Part shown: positions 23,430-33,302 of the stretch, piece by piece
How the letters are laid out: each line of letters opens with the position of its first letter
Numbering within the stretch: position 1 is the stretch's first letter
Assembly: GCF_040605455.1 (NCBI RefSeq)
Contig: NZ_JBEXCV010000080.1
Coordinates: 1 to 39,332 of the forward strand
Origin: Embleya sp040605455
GTDB lineage: Bacteria > Actinomycetota > Actinomycetes > Streptomycetales > Streptomycetaceae
DNA length: 39,332 bases
Reading direction: 5' to 3'
Notes under the pieces: model-generated
Database searches by the model: none
What the model saw: only the letters and a program-made list of their open reading frames with translations
What the model was told of the DNA's origin: nothing
Program-made: the position numbers and the translations under genes

Positions 23430-24389
23430 TTACGACTCGTAGTGGACGAAGCGCTTCTGCATGCCGAATTGGGCGATGGTCACCACGATCGTCATCAGCG
23501 TCAAGAGCAGGGCGGCGGCGCTGCTGGCGCCGAATTCGAACTTCTTGAAGCCCAGGTCGTAGACCTGGTAGACGATCGTGCGGGCACCCTCGTTGTGGTC
23601 CGGGTCGACCAGCACGTAGATCTGGTCGAATGCCTGGAACGAGCTGATCACCGCAACCACGAAGGAGAAGAAGATGGTCGGGGACAGCAGCGGCAGCGTG
23701 ACGTGCCGAAAGACTCGAACCGGTCCCGCGCCGTCGATCCGGGCCACCTCGGTCAGGTGCGCCGGGATGGACTGGAGGCCGGCCAGGAAGATCACCACGT
23801 TCAGGCCCAGCGAGGACCAGATGGTCACCGCCGCGATCGCGACCATCACCCAGTCCGGGTCGTTGAGCCAGTCCGGCAGGGTGATGCCGAACCAGTCGTG
23901 CACGGTGTTGTTGAGCATCCCCAGGTCACCGCTGGCCAGCAACATCTGCCAGATCACCGCGACGGCCACCGAACTGGTCACCACCGGTAGGAAGTAGATC
24001 ACCCGGTAGATGGTCTTGCCGCGCACGTTGTTCAGCGCCATCGCGACCAGCAGGGCGAGCGCCAGACCCACCGGCACCGTGATCACGCCCAGGGTCAGCG
24101 TGTTCAACACCGCGTCGCGGAAGGTGGGATCGGACAGCTGGGTCTGGAAGTTGTCGAAGCCGACCCAGGACTTCTCGCCCAGGCCGTCCCACTTCATGAA
24201 GGCCAACACGACCGCGAAGCCCAGCGGTCCCAGCGTGAAGGCGAGCAGGGCGACCAGTTGCGGCCCGAGGAAGAGGGCGGCCCACCACCGTTCCCGGCGC
24301 CGCCGGCCCCGAAGGGACCGGCGGCGTTCGGGCGTTTCGGTGGCCGGGCGCCGTGCGTCGGTGGTGCGGCTGAGCGTGGACGTGGTCAC
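23430..24389 (-). CDS. sugar ABC transporter permease (MalF type)
   Basis: 319 aa, GTG start at 24389. It has a basic N-terminal cytoplasmic tail (RRSLRGRRRRERWW) and then six membrane helices. The EAA loop is EVARIDGAGPVRVFRHVTLP. It is the first membrane subunit of the CUT1 importer, 12 nt after the binding-protein stop and 15 nt before permease 2, clearly in one operon. With its partner it forms the channel for the sugar delivered by the lipoprotein. Confidence 0.92.
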   Translation of the reverse strand: MTTSTLSRTTDARRPATETPERRRSLRGRRRRERWWAALFLGPQLVALLAFTLGPLGFAVVLAFMKWDGLGEKSWVGFDNFQTQLSDPTFRDAVLNTLTLGVITVPVGLALALLVAMALNNVRGKTIYRVIYFLPVVTSSVAVAVIWQMLLASGDLGMLNNTVHDWFGITLPDWLNDPDWVMVAIAAVTIWSSLGLNVVIFLAGLQSIPAHLTEVARIDGAGPVRVFRHVTLPLLSPTIFFSFVVAVISSFQAFDQIYVLVDPDHNEGARTIVYQVYDLGFKKFEFGASSAAALLLTLMTIVVTIAQFGMQKRFVHYES

Positions 24390-24401
24390 GGCGGCCCCCG
24401 G

Positions 24402-25691
24402 TCAGCGCAGTTTGGCGGCGACGAGCGAGCCGAGGTCGTTCATCGCCTGGTCGAACCCGACCTTGCCGGTCCACAACTTCATCAGCAGGTCGTTGATGCT
24501 CGCCGTCAGCTCCGGGACGCCGGCCTCCTCCGGGTAGTTGGCGAAGCCGCCGTCACGGGCGTCGACGAAGGTCTGCGCGTGGGCGGGGTAGCCCTCCATC
24601 ACCACGCTGTCCGCGCCCTTGACCGAGGGCACCGCGTTACCGCCGCCCTTCAGGCGCACGGTCTGGCCGTCCTTGGAGACGAACTCGGACAGGAACGTCC
24701 AGGCCGCCTGCGCGTTCTTGGCGTTCTTGTTCAGCGCCAGGAAGGAGGTGGCCACCGTCTGCGGCATCAGCTGGCCGGTCTGGGACGGGAACGGCACGAT
24801 GTCGTAGTTGTCCTGCTGTCCCTTCTTGACGGTGTCGATCATCCAGCGACCGCCCGCGGAGAAGCCGGTCTTGTGCTTGATGAACTGCACGTCCGAGCCG
24901 TTGCCCTCGGGCAGGTTGTCGGCGACCAGGAAGGTCCCGTTCTGGTAGCCGTCGGCCAAAGTCTTCAATGCCTCGCGCGACTTGGGGTCGGTGTTGCCGA
25001 CGAACTTGCCGCCGTCGTAGACCTTGCCGCCGAAGCCGTTGATCATGCTGTAGGTCGAGCCGTACCAGTTGTAGAAGATCGAGCCGGCCTTGTCCGCCGC
25101 CTTGAGCTTGCGGTTCATCTCCAGGTAGGTGGCCATCGTCCACTTGCCCTGAGCGTTCAGCGCGGCCGGGTCCTCGGTGATGCCGGCGTCCTTGAGCGCC
25201 TGCTTGTCGTACCAGAGCACCTCGGGGTTGGCGTCGTTGGGTATGCCGTAGATCTGCCCGTCCTTCTTGGCGCCGCCGTACAGGCCCTCGAAGAAGTCCT
25301 CCGGCTTGGCCTTGCTGTCGGGGGCCGCCATCTTGTCGTTGAGCGGCGAGACCACCCCGGCGGAGACGAATTTGCTGATGAAGTCGTCGCCGACGTAGAA
25401 CACGTCGGGTGCGGTCTTGGAGGAAAGCTGGGTGAGCAGCTTGGAGTGGTAGTCGCTGTAGGAGGGCACCGCCTGAAGCTTCAGCTTGATGTCGGGGTGA
25501 CGCTTGCCGAAGTCCTTCTCGAAGTCCTTGAAGCGGGCCAGCTCTTCCGGGTTGCCCCAGGTCGACCAGGTGACGGTGGTCTTGCCGGAGCCGGAGCCGG
25601 AGCCGCTGCTCCCGCCGCAACCGGTGGTTGCGGCGAGTGCGGCGCCGACGGCCAGCACGGCGACGGTCTTCGCTGCGCGGGAAAATGACAC
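24402..25691 (-). CDS. sugar-binding lipoprotein of an ABC importer
   Basis: 429 aa. GTG at 25691 is preceded by GGAGG at 7 nt. The signal peptide (SFSRAAKTVAVLAVGAALAA) ends in a lipobox-type TTGCGG, and a Gly/Ser linker follows, so the protein is lipid-anchored outside the membrane. The mature part is an extracellular solute-binding protein of family 1: VTWSTWGNPEELARFKDFEK, APDVFYVGDDFISKFVSAG, and IYGIPNDANPEVLWYDKQAL. Trp and Tyr residues typical of stacking on sugar rings are plentiful. It captures the operon's oligosaccharide. A 96-bp gap separates it from the dehydrogenase gene; no distinct promoter is visible there. Confidence 0.93.
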   Translation of the reverse strand: MSFSRAAKTVAVLAVGAALAATTGCGGSSGSGSGSGKTTVTWSTWGNPEELARFKDFEKDFGKRHPDIKLKLQAVPSYSDYHSKLLTQLSSKTAPDVFYVGDDFISKFVSAGVVSPLNDKMAAPDSKAKPEDFFEGLYGGAKKDGQIYGIPNDANPEVLWYDKQALKDAGITEDPAALNAQGKWTMATYLEMNRKLKAADKAGSIFYNWYGSTYSMINGFGGKVYDGGKFVGNTDPKSREALKTLADGYQNGTFLVADNLPEGNGSDVQFIKHKTGFSAGGRWMIDTVKKGQQDNYDIVPFPSQTGQLMPQTVATSFLALNKNAKNAQAAWTFLSEFVSKDGQTVRLKGGGNAVPSVKGADSVVMEGYPAHAQTFVDARDGGFANYPEEAGVPELTASINDLLMKLWTGKVGFDQAMNDLGSLVAAKLR

Positions 25692-25787
25692 GATGTGCCT
25701 CCGGGGGGATCGGTGCGGGACGTGCACGTGCTGGGACCGGGCCCGCGCCCGTCGCCGACGGTAGCGGCGGGAACGGGGCCGGGATGA

Positions 25788-26551
<764 letters not shown>

Positions 26552-26555
<4 letters not shown>

Positions 26556-27658
26556 CCGGAGCACTCCTCATTCGCAGGAACAATTCGATAGGGGACGCTC
26601 TCGCGGTAGCCGGTGACCACCCGGACGAAGCCGCTCAACCGCGCGTCCGTGGCCGGGTCACCGGTGTCCGCCAACAGCGGCCGGCCGCCGAGCGCGGCCA
26701 GCTTGGTGCGGGTGGCGAGCACGGTCAGGCCGTGTACGCGGGCCAGCACCGACGGGCTGATCTGCTGGTTGCCGCGGCCGAGCACGAAGCCCTGGCCGCC
26801 GATCACCGATACGACGGCTTCCACCTCGTGCCCGTCCACGAGGTCGAGCAGCGCGCGCTCGCTCAGGTCGACCCCGATCGGCACGCCGTCGGCGACCACG
26901 TCCACGCCGAGCAGCGTGGATTCGGCGCCCAACGCGCGGCCGACCGCGCGCGTGGTGGTGCCCGGGCCCAGGATGTAGCGCACACCCGGGCGCATCCGGG
27001 CGACCACCTCGCGGGCGATGCCCTCGACGGTCTCCGGTGCGGCGCCCGAGGAGCCGGTCTTGCGGCCGGACAGCCGTACCCGGGCCGCGGGCACGGTCAG
27101 CGTGCCGTAGAGCCGGGGGCTGACCCGGCCTTCTCGGTACGCCTGTTCGTCCAGGTCCACCACCTCGGCCTCGGCGGTATCCCCGGCGAACTCGGCGGCG
27201 GCGTGTCCGGCCGCCGCCGGCCCGACCGCGAAGCAGCCGGAGTAGACCTTGACCCCGGCGGGGATGCCGAGCACGGGCCCGCTCGGCCCGGCGTCGAGCA
27301 CGTCCCGCGCGGTGCCGTCGCCGCCCGCGAACAGCAGCAGGTCCACCGCCCCCAACGCCCGGACACAGGCCCGGGTATCGGCGGACGAGGACGGCTCTCC
27401 CGGTTCGCACGCCACCAGTTCGGGCACCGCGCCGGCGGCGCGCACGGAGCTCTCGCCCATCGCGCCGGGCACGGTGACCACGGTGGCGTCCGGGCGGGCG
27501 GCCAGGAGCGCGCGCACGGCCACCGCCGCGCGCTCTCCCGCCCGGGCGATCGCACCGCGCGCCAGCGCCTCGCGCTGCACGTCGGCGCCGTCGCTGCCCT
27601 TGAGCCCGGCCGCGCCGCCGAGGCCGGCCACCGGGTTGACGATCAGGCCGACTCTCAC
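26552..27658 (-). CDS. AcoX/ATP-NAD kinase-like protein
   Basis: 368 aa. GTG at 27658 overlaps the upstream stop (GTGA). The protein begins RVGLIVNPVAGLGG and has the NAD/diacylglycerol-kinase nucleotide motif LLLFAGGDGTARDVLD (GGDGT at about 112-116), then VLGIPAGVKVYSGCFAVGP. Its C-terminal half (RYILGPGTTTRAVGRALG, SVIGGQGFVLGRGNQQIS) matches the AcoX-type, longer NAD-kinase relatives found in acetoin and other catabolic operons. The function of AcoX proteins is poorly defined; phosphorylation of NAD or of a pathway metabolite is possible. It is translationally coupled on both sides, so it is integral to this pathway. Confidence 0.82.
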
Positions 27659-29211
27659 GACAGGTGCTTGCGGACGTACGCCCGCCAGGTCATCGCCCAC
27701 TGCTCCGGGTCGTCCAGGCAGGTCGGGTCGATCTTGTGCACGGTCTGGTTGTACGGCGCGCCCTTGACGAACTCCGGTTCGCTGCGCGCCTCGTCCGCGA
27801 CGTGCGCCAGGATCGCGGCGTACTCGTCCAGGTCCTCCTTGGAGTACGACTCGGTCGGCTCCAGGGTGAACGGCTCGGGCACCAGGTACGGGTGGTGGCT
27901 GGTCCAGTAGTGCACGCCGAAGTCGGCCGCGCGCACGCCGATCTCCTCCGAGTGCACGCCGGTGTCCTCGTACAGACCCTGCCACGAGTAGCGGACCTGC
28001 TCCAGCCGGCGCTTGTTCCACGGCGCGGAGGCGCCGGGGATCTGCAACACCTTGTGCATCAGGTAGTTGTTGTTCAGCACCGCCGTCTCGGCCACCTGCC
28101 GCAGGCCCTCGGCGCCCAGGGCCATGATCCACGCGTAGGCGCGCACCACGTTCGGGGTGACCCCCAGGTAGGGCCGGATCTTGCCGACCGACTGCGGCCG
28201 GTCGGTGTCCAGGAAGTAGCGCTCGCCGTCGAACTCGACGGTCGGGCCGGGCAGGAACGGCACCAGCTTCTCCGCGACCCCGCAGGCACCCGCGGCCGGG
28301 CCGCCGGACGCGTGCGGCGTGGAGAAGGTCTTGTGCAGGTTGAAGTGGCACAGGTCGAACCCGGCGTCGGCGGCCCGGGTGATGCCCAGGATGCCGTTCG
28401 CGTTGGCCTGGTCGTAGCAGGCCAACCCGCCCACCCCGTGCACGAGTTCGACGAACTCGGCGATCCGGGGGTTGTAGATCCCGGTGTCCTCCGGGTTGGT
28501 GATCATCAGCGCGGCGGTCCGCGGGCCCACGGCCGCGCGCAGCGCCTCGATGTCCGGGTAGCCGTCGGCGTCCGGCATCAGGGTGATCACCTCGTACCCG
28601 GCGGTCTTGGGCGAGGCCGCGTTCGTGGGGTGCGAGAACATCGTGGTGATCACCTGGTCGCGCTGCTCGCCCTCGCCCCGGGAGGCGTGGTAGGCGCGGA
28701 TCATCGCGACGTTGGCGTAGATCGCCGCCGAACCGGAGCCCGGTTGCAGGCTGACCCGGTCCATGCCGGAGATCTCCTTGAGCATCTGCTCCAGGTGCCA
28801 GTAGATCGCGAGCACGCCCTGCACGCTGTCCTCGGGCTGCGCCGGGTGCAGTTCGGCGACCTTCGGGTCGCCGACGAACCGGTCGTTGACCTTGGGGCTG
28901 TACTTCATCGTGCAGGTGCCCTGGCCGACGGCGATGCCGAGGTCGACGCCCACGGTCTGCTGGGACAGGCGCATGTAGTGCCGGAGCACGTGCAGCTGCG
29001 ACATCTGCGGCAGCGCCGGCGGCGTCTCGCGCCGTATCCCGGCGGGCAGTTCGACGGCGGGCACGCCCGCCTCGGGCACCCCGATGCCGCGCCGGCCGGG
29101 GCTGGACAGCTCGAAGATCACCGGCTCGTCCCAGCGCGCCTGATGGAACCGGCGCAGCGGCGGCTTGGCCTCGATCGGCAACTTCGCGAAGGATTCTCCG
29201 ACGGCACCCAT
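27655..29211 (-). CDS. gcvPB: glycine dehydrogenase (P-protein) subunit 2-like, PLP enzyme
   Basis: 518 aa, ATG at 29211, sharing one base with the upstream stop (TGATG). It is a fold-type I PLP enzyme homologous to the beta-type subunit of split P-protein. The PLP Lys is K294 in HFNLHKTFSTPH. Other conserved parts are SLQPGSGSAAIYANVAMIRA, MFSHPTNAAS and MITNPEDTGIY. After the Lys, the family's Gly-rich HGGGGPG is HASGGPA here, and the usual substrate-channel segments are altered. Canonical P-protein decarboxylates glycine and hands aminomethyl to lipoyl-GcvH. No GcvH or GcvT is encoded nearby, and the gene sits in a sugar operon. Its actual substrate may therefore differ (inference). It is co-translated with the neighbouring subunit and kinase-like genes. 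Confidence 0.85.
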   Translation of the reverse strand: MGAVGESFAKLPIEAKPPLRRFHQARWDEPVIFELSSPGRRGIGVPEAGVPAVELPAGIRRETPPALPQMSQLHVLRHYMRLSQQTVGVDLGIAVGQGTCTMKYSPKVNDRFVGDPKVAELHPAQPEDSVQGVLAIYWHLEQMLKEISGMDRVSLQPGSGSAAIYANVAMIRAYHASRGEGEQRDQVITTMFSHPTNAASPKTAGYEVITLMPDADGYPDIEALRAAVGPRTAALMITNPEDTGIYNPRIAEFVELVHGVGGLACYDQANANGILGITRAADAGFDLCHFNLHKTFSTPHASGGPAAGACGVAEKLVPFLPGPTVEFDGERYFLDTDRPQSVGKIRPYLGVTPNVVRAYAWIMALGAEGLRQVAETAVLNNNYLMHKVLQIPGASAPWNKRRLEQVRYSWQGLYEDTGVHSEEIGVRAADFGVHYWTSHHPYLVPEPFTLEPTESYSKEDLDEYAAILAHVADEARSEPEFVKGAPYNQTVHKIDPTCLDDPEQWAMTWRAYVRKHLS

Positions 29212-30545
29212 CAGCCCTGCACCTCTCGTACCGCTCGCACCAGCGTGTCGATGTCGTCCTTGGTGTGCCGCTCGGTCACGCAGACCAGCAGCGTGCCGGC
29301 GTCCAGCGGGATGCCGGCGTAGATGCCGCGCTCGCGGAGCGCGGTGAGCAGCGCGTCCGTGTCGGCCACCTCGATCGCGAACTCGCGGAAGTGCACGGCG
29401 GCGGCGTGCCGCACCCGCACTCCGGGGACTGCGGCGAGTTCGTCCATCGCGTAGCGGGTCCGGGCCAGGATCGTCTCGCCCAGCTCGCGCATGCCCTCGG
29501 GCCCCATCAGCGCGAGGTAGACGCCGGCGGTGATGCCCCACAGCGACGCGGCGGTGCCCACCCATTCCTTGCCCTCCTCGCGCAGCGCGAAGGAGGTGCG
29601 GTCGTAGAAGACGTCGCCGAAGCCGTATTCGCCCGGCACGGCGGTCGGCGCGATGCCGAACAGGCGGGAGGGGAACTCCGCGACCAGGCGCGGTTCGTCG
29701 CGGGTGGCGATGTAGCCGGCGTGGCCACCGCCGTAGTTCTGGTGCATGCCCAGCGACTGGATGTCGCCGCAGACGATGTCCGCGCCGAGCGTGGCGGGCG
29801 GGGCGAGTACGCCGAGCGAGATCGGGTCCGCGCTCACCACGAGCAAGGCGCCCTGGTTGTGCGCGAGTTCGGCGATCTCGGCGGTGCGGGTCTCGACCAC
29901 GCCGTAGAGGTTGGGGCTCTCCAGGTAGACCGCGGCGACGGTGTCGTCGACGGTGAACGCGCCGGCCTCGCCGTTCTCGGCGACCGGGATCATGGTGATC
30001 TCGATGTCGGGCGCGAGGAAGTCCCGCAGTTTGCTCAGCTTGTCCGTGCCGATCGCGGCGGTGACCAGCACCTTGGAGCGGTCGGTGTAGCGGGCGGCCA
30101 TCCGCAGCGCGGTGCCACTCGCCTGGAAGCCGTCGTAGGTGGGGACGTTGACGACGTCCTGCTCCAGGAGTTCGCCCATCATGCTGACGTACTCGAAGAG
30201 CGCCTGGAACCGGCCGTGGTCCTCGTACGGCTCGCCCGCGTAGGCGGTGAGGAACTCGCCGCGCGAGTTGATCTCGTCGCACACGGCGGGCACGTGGTGC
30301 GGGTAGCAGCCGCCGCCGAGGAAGCTGAGCACCTCGGTGGTGTCGGTGTTGCGACCGAGCAACCCGCGCATGTGCCGGACCAGTTCGGGTTCCGAGGCCA
30401 TCGGCGCGGGCAGGTCGAGCGGCCGGTTCAGGCGCAGCGCGGTGGGGATGTCGGTGTAGAAGTCCTCGATGGACTCGACCCCGATCGCGGCCAGCATCTC
30501 GGCCCGGACGGCCGGCTCGGCATTGGGTATATAGGGGTGGGTCAC
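29211..30545 (-). CDS. gcvPA: glycine dehydrogenase (P-protein) subunit 1-like
   Basis: 444 aa. GTG at 30545 overlaps the beta-galactosidase stop (GTGA) and has a GAGGGAGAG ribosome site. It opens VTHPYIPNAEPAVRAEML, and the overall order matches GcvPA, including VLSFLGGGCYPHHVPAV, YLESPNLYGVVE and SADPISLGVLAPP with GADIVCGDIQSLG. However, the signature after EFLTAY, normally TPYQxExSQG, is AGEPYEDHGR. The usual YDGATA is YDGFQA, and the REKATSNICTN-like block is REEGKEWVGTAAS. These changes map to regions around the active site in known P-proteins (from memory of the family). It is therefore a divergent paralogue rather than the housekeeping glycine enzyme. It pairs with the next gene. Confidence 0.85.
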   Translation of the reverse strand: MTHPYIPNAEPAVRAEMLAAIGVESIEDFYTDIPTALRLNRPLDLPAPMASEPELVRHMRGLLGRNTDTTEVLSFLGGGCYPHHVPAVCDEINSRGEFLTAYAGEPYEDHGRFQALFEYVSMMGELLEQDVVNVPTYDGFQASGTALRMAARYTDRSKVLVTAAIGTDKLSKLRDFLAPDIEITMIPVAENGEAGAFTVDDTVAAVYLESPNLYGVVETRTAEIAELAHNQGALLVVSADPISLGVLAPPATLGADIVCGDIQSLGMHQNYGGGHAGYIATRDEPRLVAEFPSRLFGIAPTAVPGEYGFGDVFYDRTSFALREEGKEWVGTAASLWGITAGVYLALMGPEGMRELGETILARTRYAMDELAAVPGVRVRHAAAVHFREFAIEVADTDALLTALRERGIYAGIPLDAGTLLVCVTERHTKDDIDTLVRAVREVQG

Positions 30546-32530
30546 TTCTCTCCCTCGTGAGCGGTGCGCAGCACCACGGCGTCCCTGGGCCCGATCTCGA
30601 TCGGGCCGTGCAGGTCGCGCCCGGTCAGCAGGTCCGTGCCGGGGGCGCGCAGGGTCATTGCCGCGGTGGTCGTGCCGTGATTGAGCAGGAACAGGTAGTC
30701 GGCGTCGGGTCCGGTCCGCCGGCATGCCTCGACCGCCGACGGTACGTCCGCGACGGAGCGCACGCCGGCGCGGGTCAGTACGTCGGTCAGGATCGGGGTG
30801 ACATCGTCGAGGGCGCAGCCCACGTAGGTCGCCCGGCCGAGTCGGGTGATCGCGGGCTGCCCGGCCAGGTCGCCGCCCTCGTACTCGGCGATCGGCGTGG
30901 CTCCCTCGGGCCGCAGCCACTCGGCCCAGCGGGTCGCCGTGCCCCGGGTGCCGTCGGCGTGGCGCACGCCCTGGGTGCTCCCGTCGGCCAGCGGCCAGAA
31001 CTCGTCGACACTCAGGCCGAGCAACTCGCGCAGCGGGCCGGGGGCGCCGCCGGGGTGGACCCGGTCGGCCGAGTCGACCACGCCGCTGAACGGGCCGACG
31101 ATCAGCTCGCCGTCGAACGCCCGCAGGTTCGCGGCCTGTTCGTCGGTGCACAGGTAGAGGTTGGGGGCGATGACCAGGCGGTGGGCGGACAGGTCGCGGT
31201 CCGGCGGGGCCAGGTCCACGGTGATCCCGCGAGCGTGCAGCGGTGCGTACCAGGCGTCCAGGAGTCGCTTGAGCTCCAGCCGCTTGGACGGCATCGATTC
31301 GGGGGCCTCCAGACCCCACCACGAGGACCAGTCCAGGAGCAGTGCGACGTCCGCGGTGGTGTGGGTGCCGGCGATCTCGGCGAGCTTTTCCAGTTCGCCG
31401 CCCAGGCGTAGCGTGTCCTGCCATCCTCGGGTGTGGACACCCCCGTGCGGCAGGAGGGCGGAGTGGAACTTCTCCGGTCCGTAGCGGGCCTGGCGCCACT
31501 GGAAGAACATCACCCCGTCGGCGCCGTGTGCGAGCGCCTGGAGGCCGTCCAGGCGCATCTTGCCGGGCGGCTTGGGCACGTTGACCTCGCGCCAGCTCAC
31601 CGCGCTGGGCGCCTGTTCCAGGAGCAGCCACGGGCGCCGCTTGAGCGAGCGCATCAGGTCGTAGCTGAGCGCGATGGCCACGTGCGAGTTGGGGTCGGCG
31701 GGGTCGGGGTAGGCGTCGTCGCTGACGATGTCCTCGGCGCCGGCCCACTTCCAGTAGTCCAGGCCGTGCAGGATGCTCATGAAGTTCGTGGTCACCGGGA
31801 TGTCGGGGGTGACCTCGCGCAGCACGCTCTTCTCCGCCTCGAAGCACTCCAGCAGCGCGTCCGAGCAGAACCGGCGCCAGTCCAGTACCTGGGTCGGGTT
31901 GATCGGGCCCGGTGCCTTGCGCGGCGGGGCGATCTGCTCGAAGTCGGTGTAGTGCTGACCCCAACAGGAGGTACCCCAGGCGGCGTTGAGGCCGTCGATG
32001 TGCTCGTATCGCGCGCTCAGCCAACGCCGGAAGTGCCGGGCGGACTCGTCGCAGAAACATTCGAGCGTGTGGTCCGCGTACTCGTTGCCGATATGCCACA
32101 TCGCCAGTGCCGGGTGCCGGGCGTAGCGCTCCGCCATCGCTCGGGCCAGCCGGACGGTGGCCGCTCGGAAGATCGGCGAGCTCGGACAGTAGCCCTGGCG
32201 GGAGCCGAATTCGAGCCGGGTGCCGTTCGCGTCGACCGGCAGCATCTCGGGGTGCTCGCGCACCAGCCACGGCGGCGGGGTCGCGGTCGCGGTGGCCAGG
32301 TCGGCGGCGATGCCGTGCTCGTGCAGCAGGTCGAGTACCCGGTCCAGCCAGCCGAAGTCGTACTCCCCGGGCCGGGGTTCCAGGCGTGACCAGGAGAAGA
32401 CCGCGACGGTCGCCATGTTCACGCCGGCTTCGACCATCAGCTTGGCGTCCTCGGCCCAGACCTCCTCCGGCCACTGCTCGGGGTTGTAGTCACCCCCGAA
32501 CAGCAATCCCGGCACTCGCGTCAACCGCAC
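30542..32530 (-). CDS. GH42 beta-galactosidase
   Basis: 662 aa. GTG at 32530 is preferred over an upstream start at 32569 because GGGAGG lies 5 nt upstream and the protein then begins just before the GH42 motif GLLFGGDYNPEQWPEE. The domains are a TIM barrel (about 1-390), a trimerisation domain (about 400-600, with DRDLSAHRLVIAPNLYL) and a small C-terminal beta domain. The acid/base is Glu150 in MWHIGNEYAD and the nucleophile Glu305 in LLLEQAPSAVSW. Two Cys in CFCDESARHF are near the usual zinc-binding site. It hydrolyses beta-galactosides (or related beta-glycosides) in the cytoplasm; there is no signal peptide. It is the first gene of the operon and is divergent from the GntR regulator. Confidence 0.93.
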   Translation of the reverse strand: MRLTRVPGLLFGGDYNPEQWPEEVWAEDAKLMVEAGVNMATVAVFSWSRLEPRPGEYDFGWLDRVLDLLHEHGIAADLATATATPPPWLVREHPEMLPVDANGTRLEFGSRQGYCPSSPIFRAATVRLARAMAERYARHPALAMWHIGNEYADHTLECFCDESARHFRRWLSARYEHIDGLNAAWGTSCWGQHYTDFEQIAPPRKAPGPINPTQVLDWRRFCSDALLECFEAEKSVLREVTPDIPVTTNFMSILHGLDYWKWAGAEDIVSDDAYPDPADPNSHVAIALSYDLMRSLKRRPWLLLEQAPSAVSWREVNVPKPPGKMRLDGLQALAHGADGVMFFQWRQARYGPEKFHSALLPHGGVHTRGWQDTLRLGGELEKLAEIAGTHTTADVALLLDWSSWWGLEAPESMPSKRLELKRLLDAWYAPLHARGITVDLAPPDRDLSAHRLVIAPNLYLCTDEQAANLRAFDGELIVGPFSGVVDSADRVHPGGAPGPLRELLGLSVDEFWPLADGSTQGVRHADGTRGTATRWAEWLRPEGATPIAEYEGGDLAGQPAITRLGRATYVGCALDDVTPILTDVLTRAGVRSVADVPSAVEACRRTGPDADYLFLLNHGTTTAAMTLRAPGTDLLTGRDLHGPIEIGPRDAVVLRTAHEGEK

Positions 32531-32545
32531 GTCGACCTCCCGTTC

Positions 32546-32562
32546 ATGTATTCTGTATTCAT
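32546..32562. promoter_or_regulatory. imperfect palindrome in the divergent beta-galactosidase/GntR promoter region
   Basis: ATGTATTCTGTATTCAT: six of eight base pairs are symmetric, and it contains a tandem TGTATTC. It is an AT-rich patch in the 106-bp divergent gap, 16 bp upstream of the beta-galactosidase start. It is a plausible operator for the GntR/FCD protein and may overlap the operon's promoter. Confidence 0.55.
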
Positions 32563-32636
32563 AATTCAAGGTGTGTGCGGTGCGTCATGTCAAGCACCAG
32601 TTATCGGCGTCGATCGACACAAGGAGTAACCGACAC

Positions 32637-33293
32637 ATGGCCATCCAGCGGCGACCTCTGCGGGAGCAGATCCGCGAGGAGTTGCTTCTGCGCCTCGACA
32701 GAGGCGACTTCGCGGCAGGCAAGGACATCAACGAGGTGGTGCTCGCCGCCGAGTTGGGCGTCAGCCGCACCCCCCTGCGCGAAGCCCTGATCACCCTGGC
32801 CGGCGAAGGCGTCCTGGAGAGCAATCAGGGGCGCGGCTTCCGGTTCGCGCCGGTCAGCAGCAAGGAGTTCCGCGAGCTGTGCGAGATCGTCGCGGGCCTG
32901 GAATCACTCGCCCTGGAGCTCTCGGATCCCGATGAACTCCGGGAGATGGCACCGGAGTTGCTACGACTGGCCCGAAGCTTCCCGGATCCGGTGGCGGAGC
33001 AGTCGGAGATCGAGTGGCACGACGACGAGTGGCACGACCTGCTGCTCGGGAAGTGCCCGAACGAGCGGCTGCTCGATCTGGTGACCAGCGTGAAGGCGGG
33101 CATGCGCCGCTATACCCACCTGATCGCCGGCGAGGACACGTTGTTGGAGCGCGAGGCGGAGGAGCACTGCCGGATCGCCGAACACCTGCGTGCCGGTGAT
33201 GTGGCCGCCGCCACGGCCGCGCTACGCGACAATTGGGTCAGCGGTATGGAACGCATGACCAGCCGGATCCCGGTGACCCCGGAGTCGGCCTGA
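32637..33293 (+). CDS. GntR-family regulator (FCD/FadR subgroup)
   Basis: 218 aa, ATG at 32637 with AAGGAG 10-11 nt upstream. The N-terminal winged helix (about 5-70) contains LREQIREELLLRLDRGDFAA and VLAAELGVSRTPLREALITL, the standard GntR recognition pattern, with wing GVLESNQGRGFRFAPV. The C-terminal all-helical FCD domain (about 80-210) has WHDDEWHDLLL and EEHCRIAEHLRAGD, carrying the acidic and His residues that usually bind a metal and a carboxylate effector. It is divergent from the nine-gene sugar operon and is its likely regulator. An FCD effector pocket would fit an acidic pathway intermediate (inference). Confidence 0.9.
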   Translation: MAIQRRPLREQIREELLLRLDRGDFAAGKDINEVVLAAELGVSRTPLREALITLAGEGVLESNQGRGFRFAPVSSKEFRELCEIVAGLESLALELSDPDELREMAPELLRLARSFPDPVAEQSEIEWHDDEWHDLLLGKCPNERLLDLVTSVKAGMRRYTHLIAGEDTLLEREAEEHCRIAEHLRAGDVAAATAALRDNWVSGMERMTSRIPVTPESA

Positions 33294-33302
33294 CCGACTC
33301 CG
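33280..33302 (+). terminator. hairpin overlapping the end of the GntR gene
   Basis: CGGAGTCGG (33280-33288) pairs with CCGACTCCG (33294-33302) across a 5-nt loop containing the stop codon. The remainder of the gap to 33578 (about 275 bp) shows no gene or clear site. Confidence 0.45.

Noticed and set aside
21408..23990. 860-codon open frame on the plus strand opposite the ABC transporter and glycosidase genes
   Set aside because: His/Gln/Asp-rich low-complexity translation with no motifs; the minus strand encodes recognisable transporter and enzyme genes.
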